NCBI RefSeq assembly: GCF_041200145.1 | Contig: NZ_CP165734.1 | Coordinates: 682,001 to 746,000 of the forward strand | Length of the DNA stretch: 64,000 nt | Direction: 5' to 3' | Origin: Bradyrhizobium sp. LLZ17 | GTDB lineage: Bacteria; Pseudomonadota; Alphaproteobacteria; Rhizobiales; Xanthobacteraceae | Shown: in pieces, positions 1-9,342 of the stretch | Layout of the letters: each line of letters opens with the position of its first letter | How positions within the stretch are numbered: the stretch's first letter is position 1 | Notes under the pieces: model-generated | Told to the model about the DNA's origin: nothing | The model's database searches: none | The model's input: only the letters and a program-made list of their open reading frames with translations | Position numbers and translations under genes: made by a program

Positions 1-1
1 G

Positions 2-559
2 GAAAGCCTCGGCTTGCGCTCGCCGTCCGGCGCGCTGGTCGCAAGCGTGGTCCCGAATGGGCCGGCCGCCAAGGCCGGGTTGAAATCCTCCGACCTGATC
101 GTTGCGATCGACGGCCAGAGCGTGGATGACCCCAACGCGTTCGACTATCGCTTCGCGACGCGGCCGCTGGGCGGTACGGCGCAGATCGACGTGCAGCGCG
201 GCGGCAAGCCGGTGAAGCTGGCGGTGGCGCTGGAGACCGCGCCGGATTCGGGCCGCAACGAGCTCGTCATCACGACACGCTCGCCGTTCCAGGGTGCGAA
301 GGTCTCGACCATCACGCCTGCGGTTGCCGACGAGCTGCATCTCGATGCCGACACCGAAGGCGTCGTCATCACCGAGCTCGGCGACGACTCGCCGGCAGCC
401 GGTGTCGGCTTCCAGAAGGGTGACATCATCCTCGCCGTCAACAGTCAGAAGATCGGCAAGACCGGCGATCTCGAGAAGGCGGCGGCCGCAAGCCAGCGGC
501 TGTGGCGCATCACGCTGGTGCGCGGCGGCCAGCAGATCAACGTCACGCTGGGCGGATGA
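2..559 (+). CDS. DegP/HtrA-family serine protease, C-terminal PDZ part (5' end outside window)
   Basis: The frame is open from the first bases, so this is the 3' end of a longer gene; the in-frame TTG at 14 is not a true start. The visible 185 residues hold two PDZ modules, roughly residues 1-80 and 95-185. Each carries the G-x-x-x-G-D-x-I pattern of a PDZ ligand groove (LKSSDLIVAIDGQ and VGFQKGDIILAVN). Two C-terminal PDZ domains are the usual layout of periplasmic Do-like proteases, which degrade or refold misfolded envelope proteins. The catalytic domain is not visible, so protease activity is inferred. The stop overlaps the rarA start (ATGA), suggesting cotranscription. Confidence 0.8.
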   Translation, partial: ESLGLRSPSGALVASVVPNGPAAKAGLKSSDLIVAIDGQSVDDPNAFDYRFATRPLGGTAQIDVQRGGKPVKLAVALETAPDSGRNELVITTRSPFQGAKVSTITPAVADELHLDADTEGVVITELGDDSPAAGVGFQKGDIILAVNSQKIGKTGDLEKAAAASQRLWRITLVRGGQQINVTLGG

Positions 560-1893
560 GTCCGAAGCGACCACAGGAGACGCCGACGCTGTTTGCCGCG
601 GCGGGGCTCGATCACGAAGCTCCGCATCCGCTGCCGGACCGGCTGCGGCCGCGTGCGCTGGCGGAGGTCGTCGGTCAGGATCACATCCTCGGCCCCGATG
701 GCGCGCTGACCCGCATGCTGGAGACGCGCACGCTGGGCTCGCTGGTGTTCTGGGGGCCGCCGGGCACTGGCAAGACCACGGTGGCGCGGCTGCTGGCGGA
801 TGCGACCGACCTGCATTTCGAGCAGATCTCCGCGGTGTTCTCCGGCGTCGCCGATCTCAAGAAAGCCTTTGAAGCCGCGCGCGCCCGCCGCGAGATGGGA
901 AAGGGCACGCTGTTGTTCGTCGACGAGGTGCACCGCTTCAATCGTGCCCAGCAGGATTCATTCTTGCCGGTGATGGAAGACGGCACGGTCGTCATGGTCG
1001 GCGCCACCACCGAGAATCCGTCCTTCGAGCTCAACGCGGCGCTTTTGTCGCGCGCGCGTGTGCTGGTATTTCATTCGCTCGACGCGGCTGCGATCGAGAA
1101 GCTGTTCGTGCATGCCGAAGCGGTCGAAGGCCGCAAGCTGCCGCTCGATGCGGAAGCGCGCGCCGTGCTCGTGCGCATGGCCGACGGCGATGGCCGCGCC
1201 GCGCTGACGCTCGCCGAAGAGGTCTGGCGCGCCGCCCGCAAGGACGAGATCTTTGACGCCGCCCAATTGCAGGACATCTTGCAGCGCCGCGCGCCGATCT
1301 ACGACAAATCCGCCGACGGCCACTACAACCTGATCTCGGCCCTGCATAAATCGGTGCGCGGCTCCGATCCCGACGCCGCGCTGTATTATCTCGCGCGCAT
1401 GCTCGATGCAGGCGAGGACCCGCTGTTTCTGGCCCGCCGCGTCGTGCGCATGGCGGTCGAGGACATCGGGCTCGCCGATCCGCAGGCGCTCGTCATCGCC
1501 AATGCCGCAAAGGATGCGTTCGACTTTCTCGGCCATCCCGAGGGCGAACTCGCCATTGCGCAAGCGGTGGTCTATCTCGCCACTGCCCCGAAATCGAACG
1601 CGGTCTACACCGCCTTCGGCGCCGCCATGCAGACGGCAAAGCAGGCTGGCTCGCTGCTGCCGCCAAAACACATCCTGAATTCACCGACCAAGCTGATGAA
1701 GTCGGAAGGCTACGGCGCGTCTTACGAATACGACCACGACACCCCGGAGGCCTTTTCGGGGCAGGACTACTTTCCAGAGGCCCTCGGCCGTCAGACCTTC
1801 TACGACCCGCCGGACCGCGGTTTCGAGCGGGAGATCCGCAAGCGGCTGGATTACTGGGCCAAGCTGCGCAAGGAGCGGGGCGGCTCGCGCTAG
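556..1893 (+). CDS. rarA: Replication-associated recombination protein A (AAA+ ATPase, MgsA/RarA)
   Basis: A 445-residue AAA+ ATPase of the RarA/Mgs1/WRNIP1 family, which acts at stalled forks and is related to clamp-loader subunits. Walker A GPPGTGKT is at residues 67-74 and Walker B LLFVDEVHR around 119-127; sensor I (GATTENPSFE) follows. The C-terminal half has the family-specific tetramerisation region with EDIGLADP and the end motif YGASYEYDHD. Length matches the family (about 440). The ATG at 556 overlaps the preceding stop by 4 nt. A longer in-frame start at 502 lies inside the protease gene and was rejected. Confidence 0.95.
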   Translation: MSPKRPQETPTLFAAAGLDHEAPHPLPDRLRPRALAEVVGQDHILGPDGALTRMLETRTLGSLVFWGPPGTGKTTVARLLADATDLHFEQISAVFSGVADLKKAFEAARARREMGKGTLLFVDEVHRFNRAQQDSFLPVMEDGTVVMVGATTENPSFELNAALLSRARVLVFHSLDAAAIEKLFVHAEAVEGRKLPLDAEARAVLVRMADGDGRAALTLAEEVWRAARKDEIFDAAQLQDILQRRAPIYDKSADGHYNLISALHKSVRGSDPDAALYYLARMLDAGEDPLFLARRVVRMAVEDIGLADPQALVIANAAKDAFDFLGHPEGELAIAQAVVYLATAPKSNAVYTAFGAAMQTAKQAGSLLPPKHILNSPTKLMKSEGYGASYEYDHDTPEAFSGQDYFPEALGRQTFYDPPDRGFEREIRKRLDYWAKLRKERGGSR

Positions 1894-1945
1894 AAACGGC
1901 CATTTCGCCGTGACGGGGGCCGGCTTTTAGGGTACGCAGGCAACC

Positions 1946-3160
1946 ATGAGCCGCCGCATCAAGAGAATGAACCCAAAGCCCCGTTCGCGTGACGAGCGCG
2001 ACGATTCACGCCCGTTCAAGGCCCGTAGCGTGAAGAAGGCCGGGCCGCGACCGGGTAGCAAGTCGGGTGCAAAACCGCCGCGGTTTGCGGCGGAGCGCGC
2101 CGAGCGGCGTCCGCCAAAAGCCGAGCTGGAAAGGGTTGCGCCGGCCAAGCCTGTCGAGGCGCTGCCGACCAAGGTGCAGACCGTCACCGTCACCGCCGAC
2201 GAGAACAACATGCGCGTCGATCGTTTCCTGGAAGCGCGCTTTCCCGGCCTGTCGTTCTCCCACATCCAGCGCGTCGTCCGCAAAGGCGAGCTGCGCGTCG
2301 ACGGCAAGCGTGTCGACAGCAAGGACCGGCTGGAGGAGGGGCAGAGCGTCCGCATTCCGCCGTTGAAGCTGGATGCGCCGAAAGCGGCGCCCGGCTCGCT
2401 GTCGGAAGCCGCCCAGAAGACGCTTGCTGCGCTGAAGGAGATGACGATCTACGAGGACGACGACGTTCTCGTGCTGAACAAGCCCGCCGGGCTCGCGGTG
2501 CAGGGCGGCTCGGGCCTGACACGGCACATCGACCAGATGCTCGAGGTGATGCGCGATTCCAAGGGACAGAAGCCGCGCCTTGTGCACCGGATCGACCGCG
2601 AGACATCGGGCTGTCTGCTCGTCGCCAAGACGCGCTTCGCCGCGAGCCATCTGACTGGCGCCTTCCGCTCGCGCTCGGCGCGGAAAACCTACTGGGCGCT
2701 GGTGCCGGGCCTGCCGAAGCCGAAGCAGGGCCGCATCTCGACCTTCCTTGCCAAGGAGGAGAGCGAGGACGACACCATCATGCGCATCGCGCAGCATGGC
2801 GACGAGGGCGCGAGCCATGCGGTCACTTACTACGCGGTGGTCGAAACCGCCGGCAACAAGCTGACCTGGGTCTCGTTGAAGCCGGTGACGGGGCGCACCC
2901 ACCAGCTCCGCGCGCACATGGCGCATATCGGTCATCCCATCGTTGGCGATCCCAAATATTTCAACATCGAGAATTGGCAATTGCCGGGCGGCTTGCAAAA
3001 CCGGCTGCACCTGCTGGCGCGCCGCATCGTGATCCCGCATCCGCGCGGCGGCGTGATCGACGCCACCGCGCCGCTGCCGCAGCATATGCAGCAGTCGTGG
3101 AATCTGCTCGGGTTGGATGCAACCCGGTTTGATCCGATCGAGAACGCGCCGGAAGAGTAG
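1946..3160 (+). CDS. rluC: RluA-family 23S rRNA pseudouridine synthase (RluC-type)
   Basis: 404 residues. A basic, disordered N-terminal extension (about 1-75) precedes an S4 RNA-binding domain (about 80-140, with NNMRVDRFLEARFPGLS). The RluA catalytic domain follows from about 165. The signature HRIDRETSG places the catalytic aspartate at residue 217, and GRTHQLRAHMAHIGHPIVGD is also present. The enzyme isomerises specific uridines in 23S rRNA; S4 plus RluA architecture best fits RluC/RluD, and the exact target is inference. A second in-frame ATG seven codons in (1967) is an alternative start. Confidence 0.88.
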   Translation: MSRRIKRMNPKPRSRDERDDSRPFKARSVKKAGPRPGSKSGAKPPRFAAERAERRPPKAELERVAPAKPVEALPTKVQTVTVTADENNMRVDRFLEARFPGLSFSHIQRVVRKGELRVDGKRVDSKDRLEEGQSVRIPPLKLDAPKAAPGSLSEAAQKTLAALKEMTIYEDDDVLVLNKPAGLAVQGGSGLTRHIDQMLEVMRDSKGQKPRLVHRIDRETSGCLLVAKTRFAASHLTGAFRSRSARKTYWALVPGLPKPKQGRISTFLAKEESEDDTIMRIAQHGDEGASHAVTYYAVVETAGNKLTWVSLKPVTGRTHQLRAHMAHIGHPIVGDPKYFNIENWQLPGGLQNRLHLLARRIVIPHPRGGVIDATAPLPQHMQQSWNLLGLDATRFDPIENAPEE

Positions 3161-3189
3161 TGGTGCTATGAGGCGCCGCTGCTAGCCCC

Positions 3190-3276
3190 GTCATTGCGAG
3201 GAGCTCTTGCGACGAAGCAATCCAGTCTGTCCCCGCGGAAAGACTTCTGGATTGCTTCGCTGCGCTCGCAATTACG
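3190..3276 (+). repeat. Palindromic intergenic repeat, family A (copy 1)
   Basis: The outer arms are GTCATTGCGAG and CTCGCAATTAC; the inner arms are GAAGCAATCCAG and CTGGATTGCTTC. A CCGCGGAAAGA centre lies between them. The same unit recurs at 6678, 18157 and 23478, always between genes. Such units can fold as a long hairpin in RNA. Copies of this type are widespread in Bradyrhizobium genomes; their role is unknown. Confidence 0.85.
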
Positions 3277-3304
3277 GCGTGGAGACAGCGGTGGTTGGTG
3301 CCGC

Positions 3305-3751
3305 TCACTTCCGAAACTGCTCCAGAAACATCCGCAGGCTGTCATGCGGGCTTTCGACATCCGCGATCAGCCATCCCTCCGGCCCGTTGACCAGGATGAA
3401 GTTCAGCGTCACCGGCCGGCCGTGATTGTCGAACTTCGCCGCGACGTAGGTCTTGTCGTATTGCTTGCGCAGGATTGCGATCGCGACCGGGCCGAGCTTC
3501 CAGCTTGGGCTCTGCACCAGGAAGTCATAGGGCTCGGCCCTTGGCGCGGACCACGCCTTGCGCAGGCTGGGGTCGAAGAATTGCCGCGCGGTCGCGGCAT
3601 CCCGCGGCAGGCCTTTGGACAGCTCCGGCGTGCCCTCGCCATAATAGGCATAGACGTTGCGCACCAGCGATTCCGGGCTGCGGAAGCCGGCCTGCGCGGT
3701 GGCCAGGCAAAACCCGGCGAAGAGCGCCAGAATGCCTGCAAGTTCCCTCAT
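3305..3751 (-). CDS. DUF3828-like exported protein
   Basis: 148 residues with a signal peptide (MRELAGILALFAGFCLATAQA). The mature part has the pattern of DUF3828 proteins: S-x-E-S-L-V-R-N-V-Y-A-Y-Y near the start, RQFFDPSLRKAW in the middle, then a beta-rich NTF2-like C-terminal half with GWLIADVESP. Function is unknown. It is convergent with rluC across a family A repeat and divergent from the ATP12 gene. The start codon sits just after a GGCGGG stretch. Confidence 0.7.
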   Translation of the reverse strand: MRELAGILALFAGFCLATAQAGFRSPESLVRNVYAYYGEGTPELSKGLPRDAATARQFFDPSLRKAWSAPRAEPYDFLVQSPSWKLGPVAIAILRKQYDKTYVAAKFDNHGRPVTLNFILVNGPEGWLIADVESPHDSLRMFLEQFRK

Positions 3752-3824
3752 CCCGCCGCTCGCTTTATCGGCCGCCGGTCTTATCTTAAAGGCCTAGCAT
3801 TGTGCGTCCGGGGCCAAAAACCAA

Positions 3825-4619
3825 ATGCGTGAACTTTTCGACGAGATGGCGGGGCGATCCCCGCTCGATCCGCAGGAGGCGGTCCGCCAGGCCGCGCGCA
3901 AGCCGCAGCGCAAGCGCTTTTATAAGGAGGCTGGTGTTGCCGAGGCCGAGGGCGGTTTTGCCATCACGCTCGACGGCAAGCCGATCCGCACGCCCTCGGG
4001 CCGCCAGGTGGTGATCCCCTCGCGCGCGCTTGCCGATGCAGTTGCCGCGGAATGGGCGGCGCAGGGGGAGACGATCGCCCCCCTGAGCATGCCGCTGACC
4101 CGGATTGCCAACAGCGTGGTCGAGGGCGTCGTCGATCGCGTCGATCTCGTCACCGACGACCTCGCCAACTACCTTCAGTCCGACCTGCTGTTCTACCGTG
4201 CCGGTCATCCCGAGGGGTTGGTCGCCCGCGAGGCCGCGCATTGGGATCCCGTGCTGTTCTGGGCCGCGGAGACGCTTGGGGCCCATTTCATTCTGTCCGA
4301 AGGCATCATGCACGTGAAGCAACCGGATGAGGCCATTCAGGCTGCGCGCGCCGCACTGCCACAGGATGCGTGGTCGGTGGCAGCGCTCCACGTGATCACG
4401 ACCCTGACTGGTTCGGCCCTGCTGGCGCTGGCGCTGGCGCACGGGGTGCGCGACGCGGACCAGGTCTGGGCGGCTGCCTACGCCGATGAGGACTGGAATG
4501 CCGAGAAGTGGGGCGTGGACGAGGAATCGGCCGCCCGCCGCGCCGCCCGTCTGAGGGACTTTCAGGCCGCCGTGACGGTTCTGACGGCCATGCAGCCCAC
4601 GACGGCCGAAGGTCCTTAA
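3825..4619 (+). CDS. ATP12-family F1-ATPase assembly chaperone
   Basis: 264 residues. In mitochondria ATP12 binds the F1 alpha subunit before alpha/beta assembly, and alphaproteobacteria carry the homologue. Features seen: KRFYKEAGVAEAEGGFAITL near residue 30, LDGKPIRTPSG, EWAAQGE, the conserved MPLTRIANS, DLLFYRA with W-D-P, and a C-terminal region with the conserved E-x-W-G pattern (EKWGVDEE). Length is normal for the bacterial family (about 240-270). A role in ATP synthase assembly is inferred from homology. Confidence 0.9.
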   Translation: MRELFDEMAGRSPLDPQEAVRQAARKPQRKRFYKEAGVAEAEGGFAITLDGKPIRTPSGRQVVIPSRALADAVAAEWAAQGETIAPLSMPLTRIANSVVEGVVDRVDLVTDDLANYLQSDLLFYRAGHPEGLVAREAAHWDPVLFWAAETLGAHFILSEGIMHVKQPDEAIQAARAALPQDAWSVAALHVITTLTGSALLALALAHGVRDADQVWAAAYADEDWNAEKWGVDEESAARRAARLRDFQAAVTVLTAMQPTTAEGP

Positions 4620-4672
4620 CGAGAGGTTTACGACGCTGGCGGTAGGGTGGCCCGTGCTCCTGGGCTCCTGAG

Positions 4673-6304
4673 ATGGCAACGCCGATCAGCTCCATTACTC
4701 CGGTCAGCGCTGCCAGCCCCGTGGCTGATGCGGCGACGCCGGACCTCGTGCTTCAGGCCGGTAGCGTCGTCGACGCCAGGGTCGTGAGCCTGCTCGCCGA
4801 CAATCTGGTGCGGATCGCGATCGCAAACCTGTCTCTGGACGTGATGTCCGAAGTGCCGCTGACGCCAGGGCAAAATCTCCAGCTTGCGGTGTCGCAGAAC
4901 GACGGCACCATCCGGCTCGCTGTCATCAACGGAGCGGGCGAGGCTGCAACAGCGGATCAGATCACGCTGACGCCGGGCGCGGCCTCGCTGGTGGAGAGCC
5001 CGTCGCTTGCGCCGTCCGCCACCACGGCTCGCAATCCTCTGACGCCGTCCGAGCAGGTCGCCGTCACGTGGGCCTCGGCTGACGCCGTCACCAAGCAGGG
5101 CAGCCAGGCCCCCTTGTTCGCCAACCTGGCCTCCGTCGTCATTGGCAGCGACTTGCCGGCAGGACTGAAGCAGGCGGTGCTGGACGTGCTGGCGCAGCAG
5201 ACACCGCTCAATACCGGCCTTGACGGAGCCGACATCCAATCCGCCTTCCAGAAGTCCGGGCTGTTCCTCGAGGCCTCACTCGCGGCGGGCGCTGCGCCAT
5301 CGCCCGTGCCCGACCTGAAAGCCGCGCTGCTCGTGCTGCGCCAGACGCTGACCGCGACCTCCGGTGCGCTCGAGAGCGGCGTGCGGCAGATGGCAACGCA
5401 AGGCGCCGTACTCCCCGCGAACTCCGCGGCCACGCCGCAGCTCGCAGGTCCGATCGCTCAAACTGTGCGCGAGGCCACGCAGGTGATGTCGCCGGCAGTT
5501 GACGTAGAGATCGCCCCATCGCTGCAAACGCCGCGCGGCGCCAATCTCGCGACCGCCGTGTTGACTGAGATAGCCGCGGGAGCCCAGCAGGCGCTCCCGC
5601 GCACCATGTCCGCCGGTCTGGCCGCAAGCCTGCTGCAGGAGGTCACGCAAAACCTGCCGCGCATGATCGGCAACGTTCCCGGCTCGAACAAGGCCGTGCC
5701 GGATGGCCACATCTTCGAGGCGGCCGCGCGCGTCACGCCGCCGCCGTTCCGCGGCGCGCTGCCATCGCCGCAATCTATCGCGTCACCATCGCTCGCGCCG
5801 GATACGCCGCTCGCCGCAGCCGTGCACCGCCTGCTCGACGACGCCGATGCCGCGATCGCGCGGCAGACCTTGTTGCAGGTCGCCTCGCTTCCGGATCGCG
5901 TCGATGCCAGCGGCCATCGCGTCGATCCGACGGTGCCGCAGTGGAATTTCGAGATTCCCTTTGCAACCCCGCAGGGCACTGCGATGGCGCAGTTCGAGAT
6001 CTCGCGCGACGGCGGCAACGAATCCGCCGATCCTGCCAGACGCGCCTGGCGCGCGCGCTTCTCGCTCAATGTCGAACCGACCGGCCCCGTGCACGCGCTG
6101 ATCACGCTCAATGGCGACAAGACCTTTGTGCGGATGTGGGCGGAGCGGCCGGCGACGGCGCAGCAGCTACGCGCCGGTATCGGCGAGCTCAGCCAGGCGA
6201 TGACGAAGGCCGAGCTCAAGCCCGGCGACATCGTGGTGCGGGACGGCACTCCGCCACAGCCCGCACCGGCCCGCGCCGGGCACTTTCTGGATCGTGCCAC
6301 ATGA
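4673..6304 (+). CDS. FliK-like flagellar hook-length control protein
   Basis: 543 residues, rich in alanine, proline and threonine and lacking a signal peptide, as expected of a type III export substrate. The N-terminal part (about 20-85) has a small beta-rich repeat ([19 protein letters not shown]). The C-terminal part (about 420-520) looks like a Flg_hook domain: [20 protein letters not shown], then [19 protein letters not shown] and a final helix. FliK proteins measure hook length and switch FlhB specificity. Its 3' end overlaps the FlhB-like gene by 4 nt (ATGA), which supports the assignment. No other flagellar gene is nearby, so it may act on a second system. Confidence 0.72.
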   Translation: MATPISSITPVSAASPVADAATPDLVLQAGSVVDARVVSLLADNLVRIAIANLSLDVMSEVPLTPGQNLQLAVSQNDGTIRLAVINGAGEAATADQITLTPGAASLVESPSLAPSATTARNPLTPSEQVAVTWASADAVTKQGSQAPLFANLASVVIGSDLPAGLKQAVLDVLAQQTPLNTGLDGADIQSAFQKSGLFLEASLAAGAAPSPVPDLKAALLVLRQTLTATSGALESGVRQMATQGAVLPANSAATPQLAGPIAQTVREATQVMSPAVDVEIAPSLQTPRGANLATAVLTEIAAGAQQALPRTMSAGLAASLLQEVTQNLPRMIGNVPGSNKAVPDGHIFEAAARVTPPPFRGALPSPQSIASPSLAPDTPLAAAVHRLLDDADAAIARQTLLQVASLPDRVDASGHRVDPTVPQWNFEIPFATPQGTAMAQFEISRDGGNESADPARRAWRARFSLNVEPTGPVHALITLNGDKTFVRMWAERPATAQQLRAGIGELSQAMTKAELKPGDIVVRDGTPPQPAPARAGHFLDRAT

Positions 6305-6564
6305 GCGACGCCTCCAAGCTCGCGATTGCGCTGCATTACGAGAAGGGCAGCGGCGCGCCGGTGGTCGTCGCCAAGGGCAAGGGCGCGATCGGTGCAAAGA
6401 TCGTCGAGATCGCCAAAGCTCACGACATCCCGATCGAGGAGAACGAGGTCCTGGCCGGCGCGCTGTCCAAGATCGAGCTTGGCGAGGAGATCCCGCCCGA
6501 CCTCTATAAGGCCGTCGCCGAAGTGCTGGTGTTCGTGCTGCGCCTGTCGGGACGGGTGCGGTAG
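6301..6564 (+). CDS. FlhB C-terminal-like protein (EscU/FlhB family)
   Basis: 87 residues corresponding only to the cytoplasmic domain of FlhB, the export-gate switch; there are no membrane segments. [20 protein letters not shown] matches the strand after the FlhB autocleavage site, where NPTH-type sequence normally lies. Here the N-terminus is MSDASK, so the NPTH cleavage motif is absent. The rest ([23 protein letters not shown]) fits FlhBC closely. Stand-alone proteins of this type (FhlB/FlhB-like) are known in several proteobacteria. It is translationally coupled to the upstream FliK-like gene. Confidence 0.85.
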   Translation: MSDASKLAIALHYEKGSGAPVVVAKGKGAIGAKIVEIAKAHDIPIEENEVLAGALSKIELGEEIPPDLYKAVAEVLVFVLRLSGRVR

Positions 6565-6677
6565 AGCGTGATCCGGACCCGTGCTGGTCCGCGCGGCGCG
6601 GAAGCATGGAGCGGCGGCCTGTCTCATGGCTGGCAGAAGTAGCAGGAGCCATTCAAATCCGGTGAACCGTAGGGCTC

Positions 6678-6762
6678 GTCATTGCGAGGAGCTCTTGCGA
6701 CGAAGCAATCCAGACTGTTGCCGCGGAAAGATTCTGGATTGCTTCGCTGCGCTCGCAATGAC
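6678..6762 (+). repeat. Palindromic intergenic repeat, family A (copy 2)
   Basis: Same arms as the copy at 3190 (GTCATTGCGAG and CTCGCAATGAC, with GAAGCAATCCAG inside), and the same GAGCTCTTGCGAC insert in the left arm as that copy. It lies between the FlhB-like gene and the convergent hydrolase gene. Confidence 0.85.
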
Positions 6763-6817
6763 GGAGCATGGGGGCGGCCCGACTCTCCCACCCTGCATCG
6801 GCGCGGACCGGGCAGTC

Positions 6818-7813
6818 TCAACCGAGCTTGAACAACACCTGCAAAAACTCCACCACGGCTTTGCGCGACTCGGCGGCGGTCGTCGGATTACCGCCGACAT
6901 GCGGGTTGAGCTCGATGCAGGAGTCCTTGTAGGTGAAGGGTGCCTGGGTGTCGGCGTTGACGAGCACGCCGCCGTCGCCTTCGCGGATGTGGCAGTTGCG
7001 CGCGGTCTGCGCGCCGGTTGAGACGGTCACGGTGTTGACGCCGAGCAGGCCGCTGTCAAAACCGTGCGCGCTGTCGGGATATTCCGTCAGCACCACGTCA
7101 CGCCCAGCCGTCTTGAGTCGCTCGACGAAAGCCTTGCAGCTCTTCACAGGATTATAGTCGTCGGGCGTGCCGTGGAAGACCCGGATCGGGCGCGCCGCGA
7201 CTTCGGTATCGGTCTGATAGGTCGTCGAGCAATCCGGATAGAACGGGATGTAGGCCGCGAACTGGATGCCGGACTTGTTCCAGAGCTTGTTGAAGCGGTC
7301 GAGGCTCGCATAGAGGGCGGCCTGGCCGCCGCGCGAAAAGCCCATCAGCACGATGCGGTCGGGATCGACGCGGGGATGCTTCGCAAGAATTTCAAGCGAG
7401 CGGTAGATGTCCACGATCAGATTGAGCCGGCCGAGCAGGGCCTGGTTCGGCCCGACCACCGTCAGCCCGCGGCCGGTAAAGCCGTCGATCACGAAGGTCG
7501 AGATGCCCATTGAGTTGAATTCGTGCACCCAGGCTTCGGTGGTGGCGCCGACGCCGCTCGATCCGTGCATCAGCACCACGACGGGGAGCTTTCCGCTTCC
7601 TTGCGCAACGCGGAATTCGCCCGCGACCGTCACCGGCTTCCCGGCCGCCGCATCGCCGTTGAGGAATTGCTGGTCCGACAGTGTGAGCGAGGGGAACGGG
7701 AAGATCTCGGTCCGGCTCGCGGCGTCCCTGGGAAGGGATTGCGCGTTGGCGGCAATGCCTGCGAACAGCATAGACATGCAAAGCGCCATGGCGACGCGGA
7801 ATGCCGTTGGCAT
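6818..7813 (-). CDS. Exported alpha/beta hydrolase (dienelactone hydrolase-like)
   Basis: 331 residues with a signal peptide ending near NAQS (residues 1-25). The oxyanion region is VVVLMHGSSGVG; the nucleophile elbow is GFSRGG; the acid lies near GTPDDYNP and the catalytic histidine is in DSAHGFD. This is the order of the DLH/acetyl-xylan-esterase type alpha/beta hydrolases. The start at 7813 has a strong upstream GGGAGG ribosome site; the longer frame up to 8002 was rejected. The substrate cannot be named. A disulphide-capable C-terminal extension (CHIREG to CIELNPH) is visible. Confidence 0.8.
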   Translation of the reverse strand: MPTAFRVAMALCMSMLFAGIAANAQSLPRDAASRTEIFPFPSLTLSDQQFLNGDAAAGKPVTVAGEFRVAQGSGKLPVVVLMHGSSGVGATTEAWVHEFNSMGISTFVIDGFTGRGLTVVGPNQALLGRLNLIVDIYRSLEILAKHPRVDPDRIVLMGFSRGGQAALYASLDRFNKLWNKSGIQFAAYIPFYPDCSTTYQTDTEVAARPIRVFHGTPDDYNPVKSCKAFVERLKTAGRDVVLTEYPDSAHGFDSGLLGVNTVTVSTGAQTARNCHIREGDGGVLVNADTQAPFTYKDSCIELNPHVGGNPTTAAESRKAVVEFLQVLFKLG

Positions 7814-7894
7814 CGGATCCTCCCTTGTTATTTTGCCGAGTAGAACAACAGGCTCGTGCGCTGTCAATTTAGGGCCGCGGCGATTGGCTCCAGC

Positions 7895-8015
7895 GTCATG
7901 GCCGGGTCCCGGCCATCCACGATCTTTCTCCAATGCGCCAAAGAACGTGGATGCCCGGGCCTTCGCCTCGCCGAAGCGGCTTCGGCCGCGCAGGCGGGAC
8001 AAGCCCGGGCATGAC
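7895..8015 (+). repeat. Palindromic intergenic repeat, family E
   Basis: The left arm is GTCATGGCCGGGTCCCGGCCATCCACG. The right half has CGTGGATGCCCGGGCC and ends GACAAGCCCGGGCATGAC. These are the arms of a hairpin unit common in Rhizobiales intergenic DNA. It separates the 5' end of the hydrolase gene at 7813 from the coiled-coil gene at 8044. Confidence 0.7.
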
Positions 8016-8043
8016 GACCAATCGCGAGGTGATTGCGTCAGTC

Positions 8044-8640
8044 TCAGGCTTTGTCGGCTTGCTTCTTCACCGCCAGCGCCTGATCAATCGCAAAGCCGCC
8101 GATCTCGCTCATCGCCTGCGAGATCACGTGGCCCTTATGCGCAAAGCCGCCCGAGAGATAATCGAACTGCGTCCGCGCCAGCCGCAGCACCTCGATCGGC
8201 ACGGAGACCACGGTCTCGTTGAAGCTGTCGACGGAGGCGCGGAGCGTTTCGAGCTCGGTTGTCAGCTTGCCGATATGGCTTTCCGCATCCTGCATCAGGC
8301 CGAGCAGCTTGCCGCGCTCGGTGTCGAACGCGGTCCGCTCAGCGGTGGCCGCCGCCGTCACTTCGGCGAGCTGTGTCCGCAGCGCGGCGATCTGGCCGAC
8401 CATGGCGTCGGAGGCAAGCTCGGCGGCCTCGTGCCGCTCGGCGTTGCGCGTGCTTTCTTCCTGCGCCTTGTGAAAGAGCCGCTCGGCCGTCATCGCCCGT
8501 TGGGTCAGGGACTCGATCAGCGCGGCGGCACGCAGCAGCATCTCGCGGTTCCGCCCCGACACCATGCTGGCCATCCGCCGCAGGAAGCCGGTGGTTTCGG
8601 ACGACGAGTTCGGCGGCAGCGAGACGACCGTGGCGGACAT
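8044..8640 (-). CDS. Conserved hypothetical coiled-coil protein
   Basis: 198 residues with no signal peptide or membrane segment. Residues about 45-135 are almost continuous helix with heptad spacing and high alanine, glutamate and arginine content (for example AERLFHKAQEESTRNAERHE), predicting a coiled coil. The C-terminal 50 residues are less charged (VLRLARTQFDYLSGGFAHKG). I do not recognise a named family; a structural or scaffold role would be guesswork. It is likely translated from the ATG at 8640 and lies upstream of a family E repeat. Confidence 0.65.
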   Translation of the reverse strand: MSATVVSLPPNSSSETTGFLRRMASMVSGRNREMLLRAAALIESLTQRAMTAERLFHKAQEESTRNAERHEAAELASDAMVGQIAALRTQLAEVTAAATAERTAFDTERGKLLGLMQDAESHIGKLTTELETLRASVDSFNETVVSVPIEVLRLARTQFDYLSGGFAHKGHVISQAMSEIGGFAIDQALAVKKQADKA

Positions 8641-8797
8641 GGGTGATGCCAGACGTGATGACCGCCGCCGTACCGACTGAGCTCACGCAACATTCGGCGC
8701 CTGATCCTGAAGCGTGAGCAAGCCTGAATCGGCTGCGCCGGTCAACCGGCCGCCGCCGACAAAATGGCTGCAATCCCGCCGCGAAAGCGCGCAAGGA

Positions 8798-9202
8798 TCA
8801 GGCGCCTGTTTGCCGCCCGATCCGCCCGAGATGGGTGAAGCCGAAGCCGGCCGCGTATTTCAGGCCGTACCCGAGCGCCCGGTCGATGCCGATATGGGCG
8901 AGCCAGATCAAGGCGATGGACAGCGTCAAGGGCGAGGCGAAGCCGAAGCCCAGCGTCAGCAGCGTCACCGGCGCCATGTAGCTGTGGGCGGCATTGTAGA
9001 CCGTCGCGCCGAACCGCGCGTCGGCGAGGTACGCGAGGAAGCTGAGATCCGGGACGAAAAACAGCAGGGCGAACACCAGCCAGGAGCCGCCCCAGGCCGC
9101 GTAGAGCATCACCATGCCCACGAACAGGGTCAGCCCCTCCAGGCGAAGCAGGATCTTGACGCCGCCGGTCACCGCGCCGGTCTCGGCAGCTCGCTCGTCC
9201 AT
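8798..9202 (-). CDS. DUF4260 membrane protein
   Basis: 134 residues with about four hydrophobic segments (around residues 17-37, 40-60, 72-92 and 95-115). It shows the DUF4260 pattern: LLRLEGLTLFVG, PDLSFLAYL, G-x-x-x-Y-N-x-x-H-S-Y and IGIDRALGYGLKY. Function is unknown. The start at 9202 has a GCCGGAGGAG ribosome site; the frame extends to 9319 without such a site. Confidence 0.8.
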   Translation of the reverse strand: MDERAAETGAVTGGVKILLRLEGLTLFVGMVMLYAAWGGSWLVFALLFFVPDLSFLAYLADARFGATVYNAAHSYMAPVTLLTLGFGFASPLTLSIALIWLAHIGIDRALGYGLKYAAGFGFTHLGRIGRQTGA

Positions 9203-9342
9203 GGTCGTCTCCTCCGGCAAAACTTTGTAATCCCTCACGCTTTCGGCACCGGCAGGGCAGCCCTGCGAGCCCGAAAGGGCGCTTTCCGGCCCGCAAAACG
9301 CCGTGTTAGAACCCCGCATCAGTTAAGACCTGGCGGGAGCAA

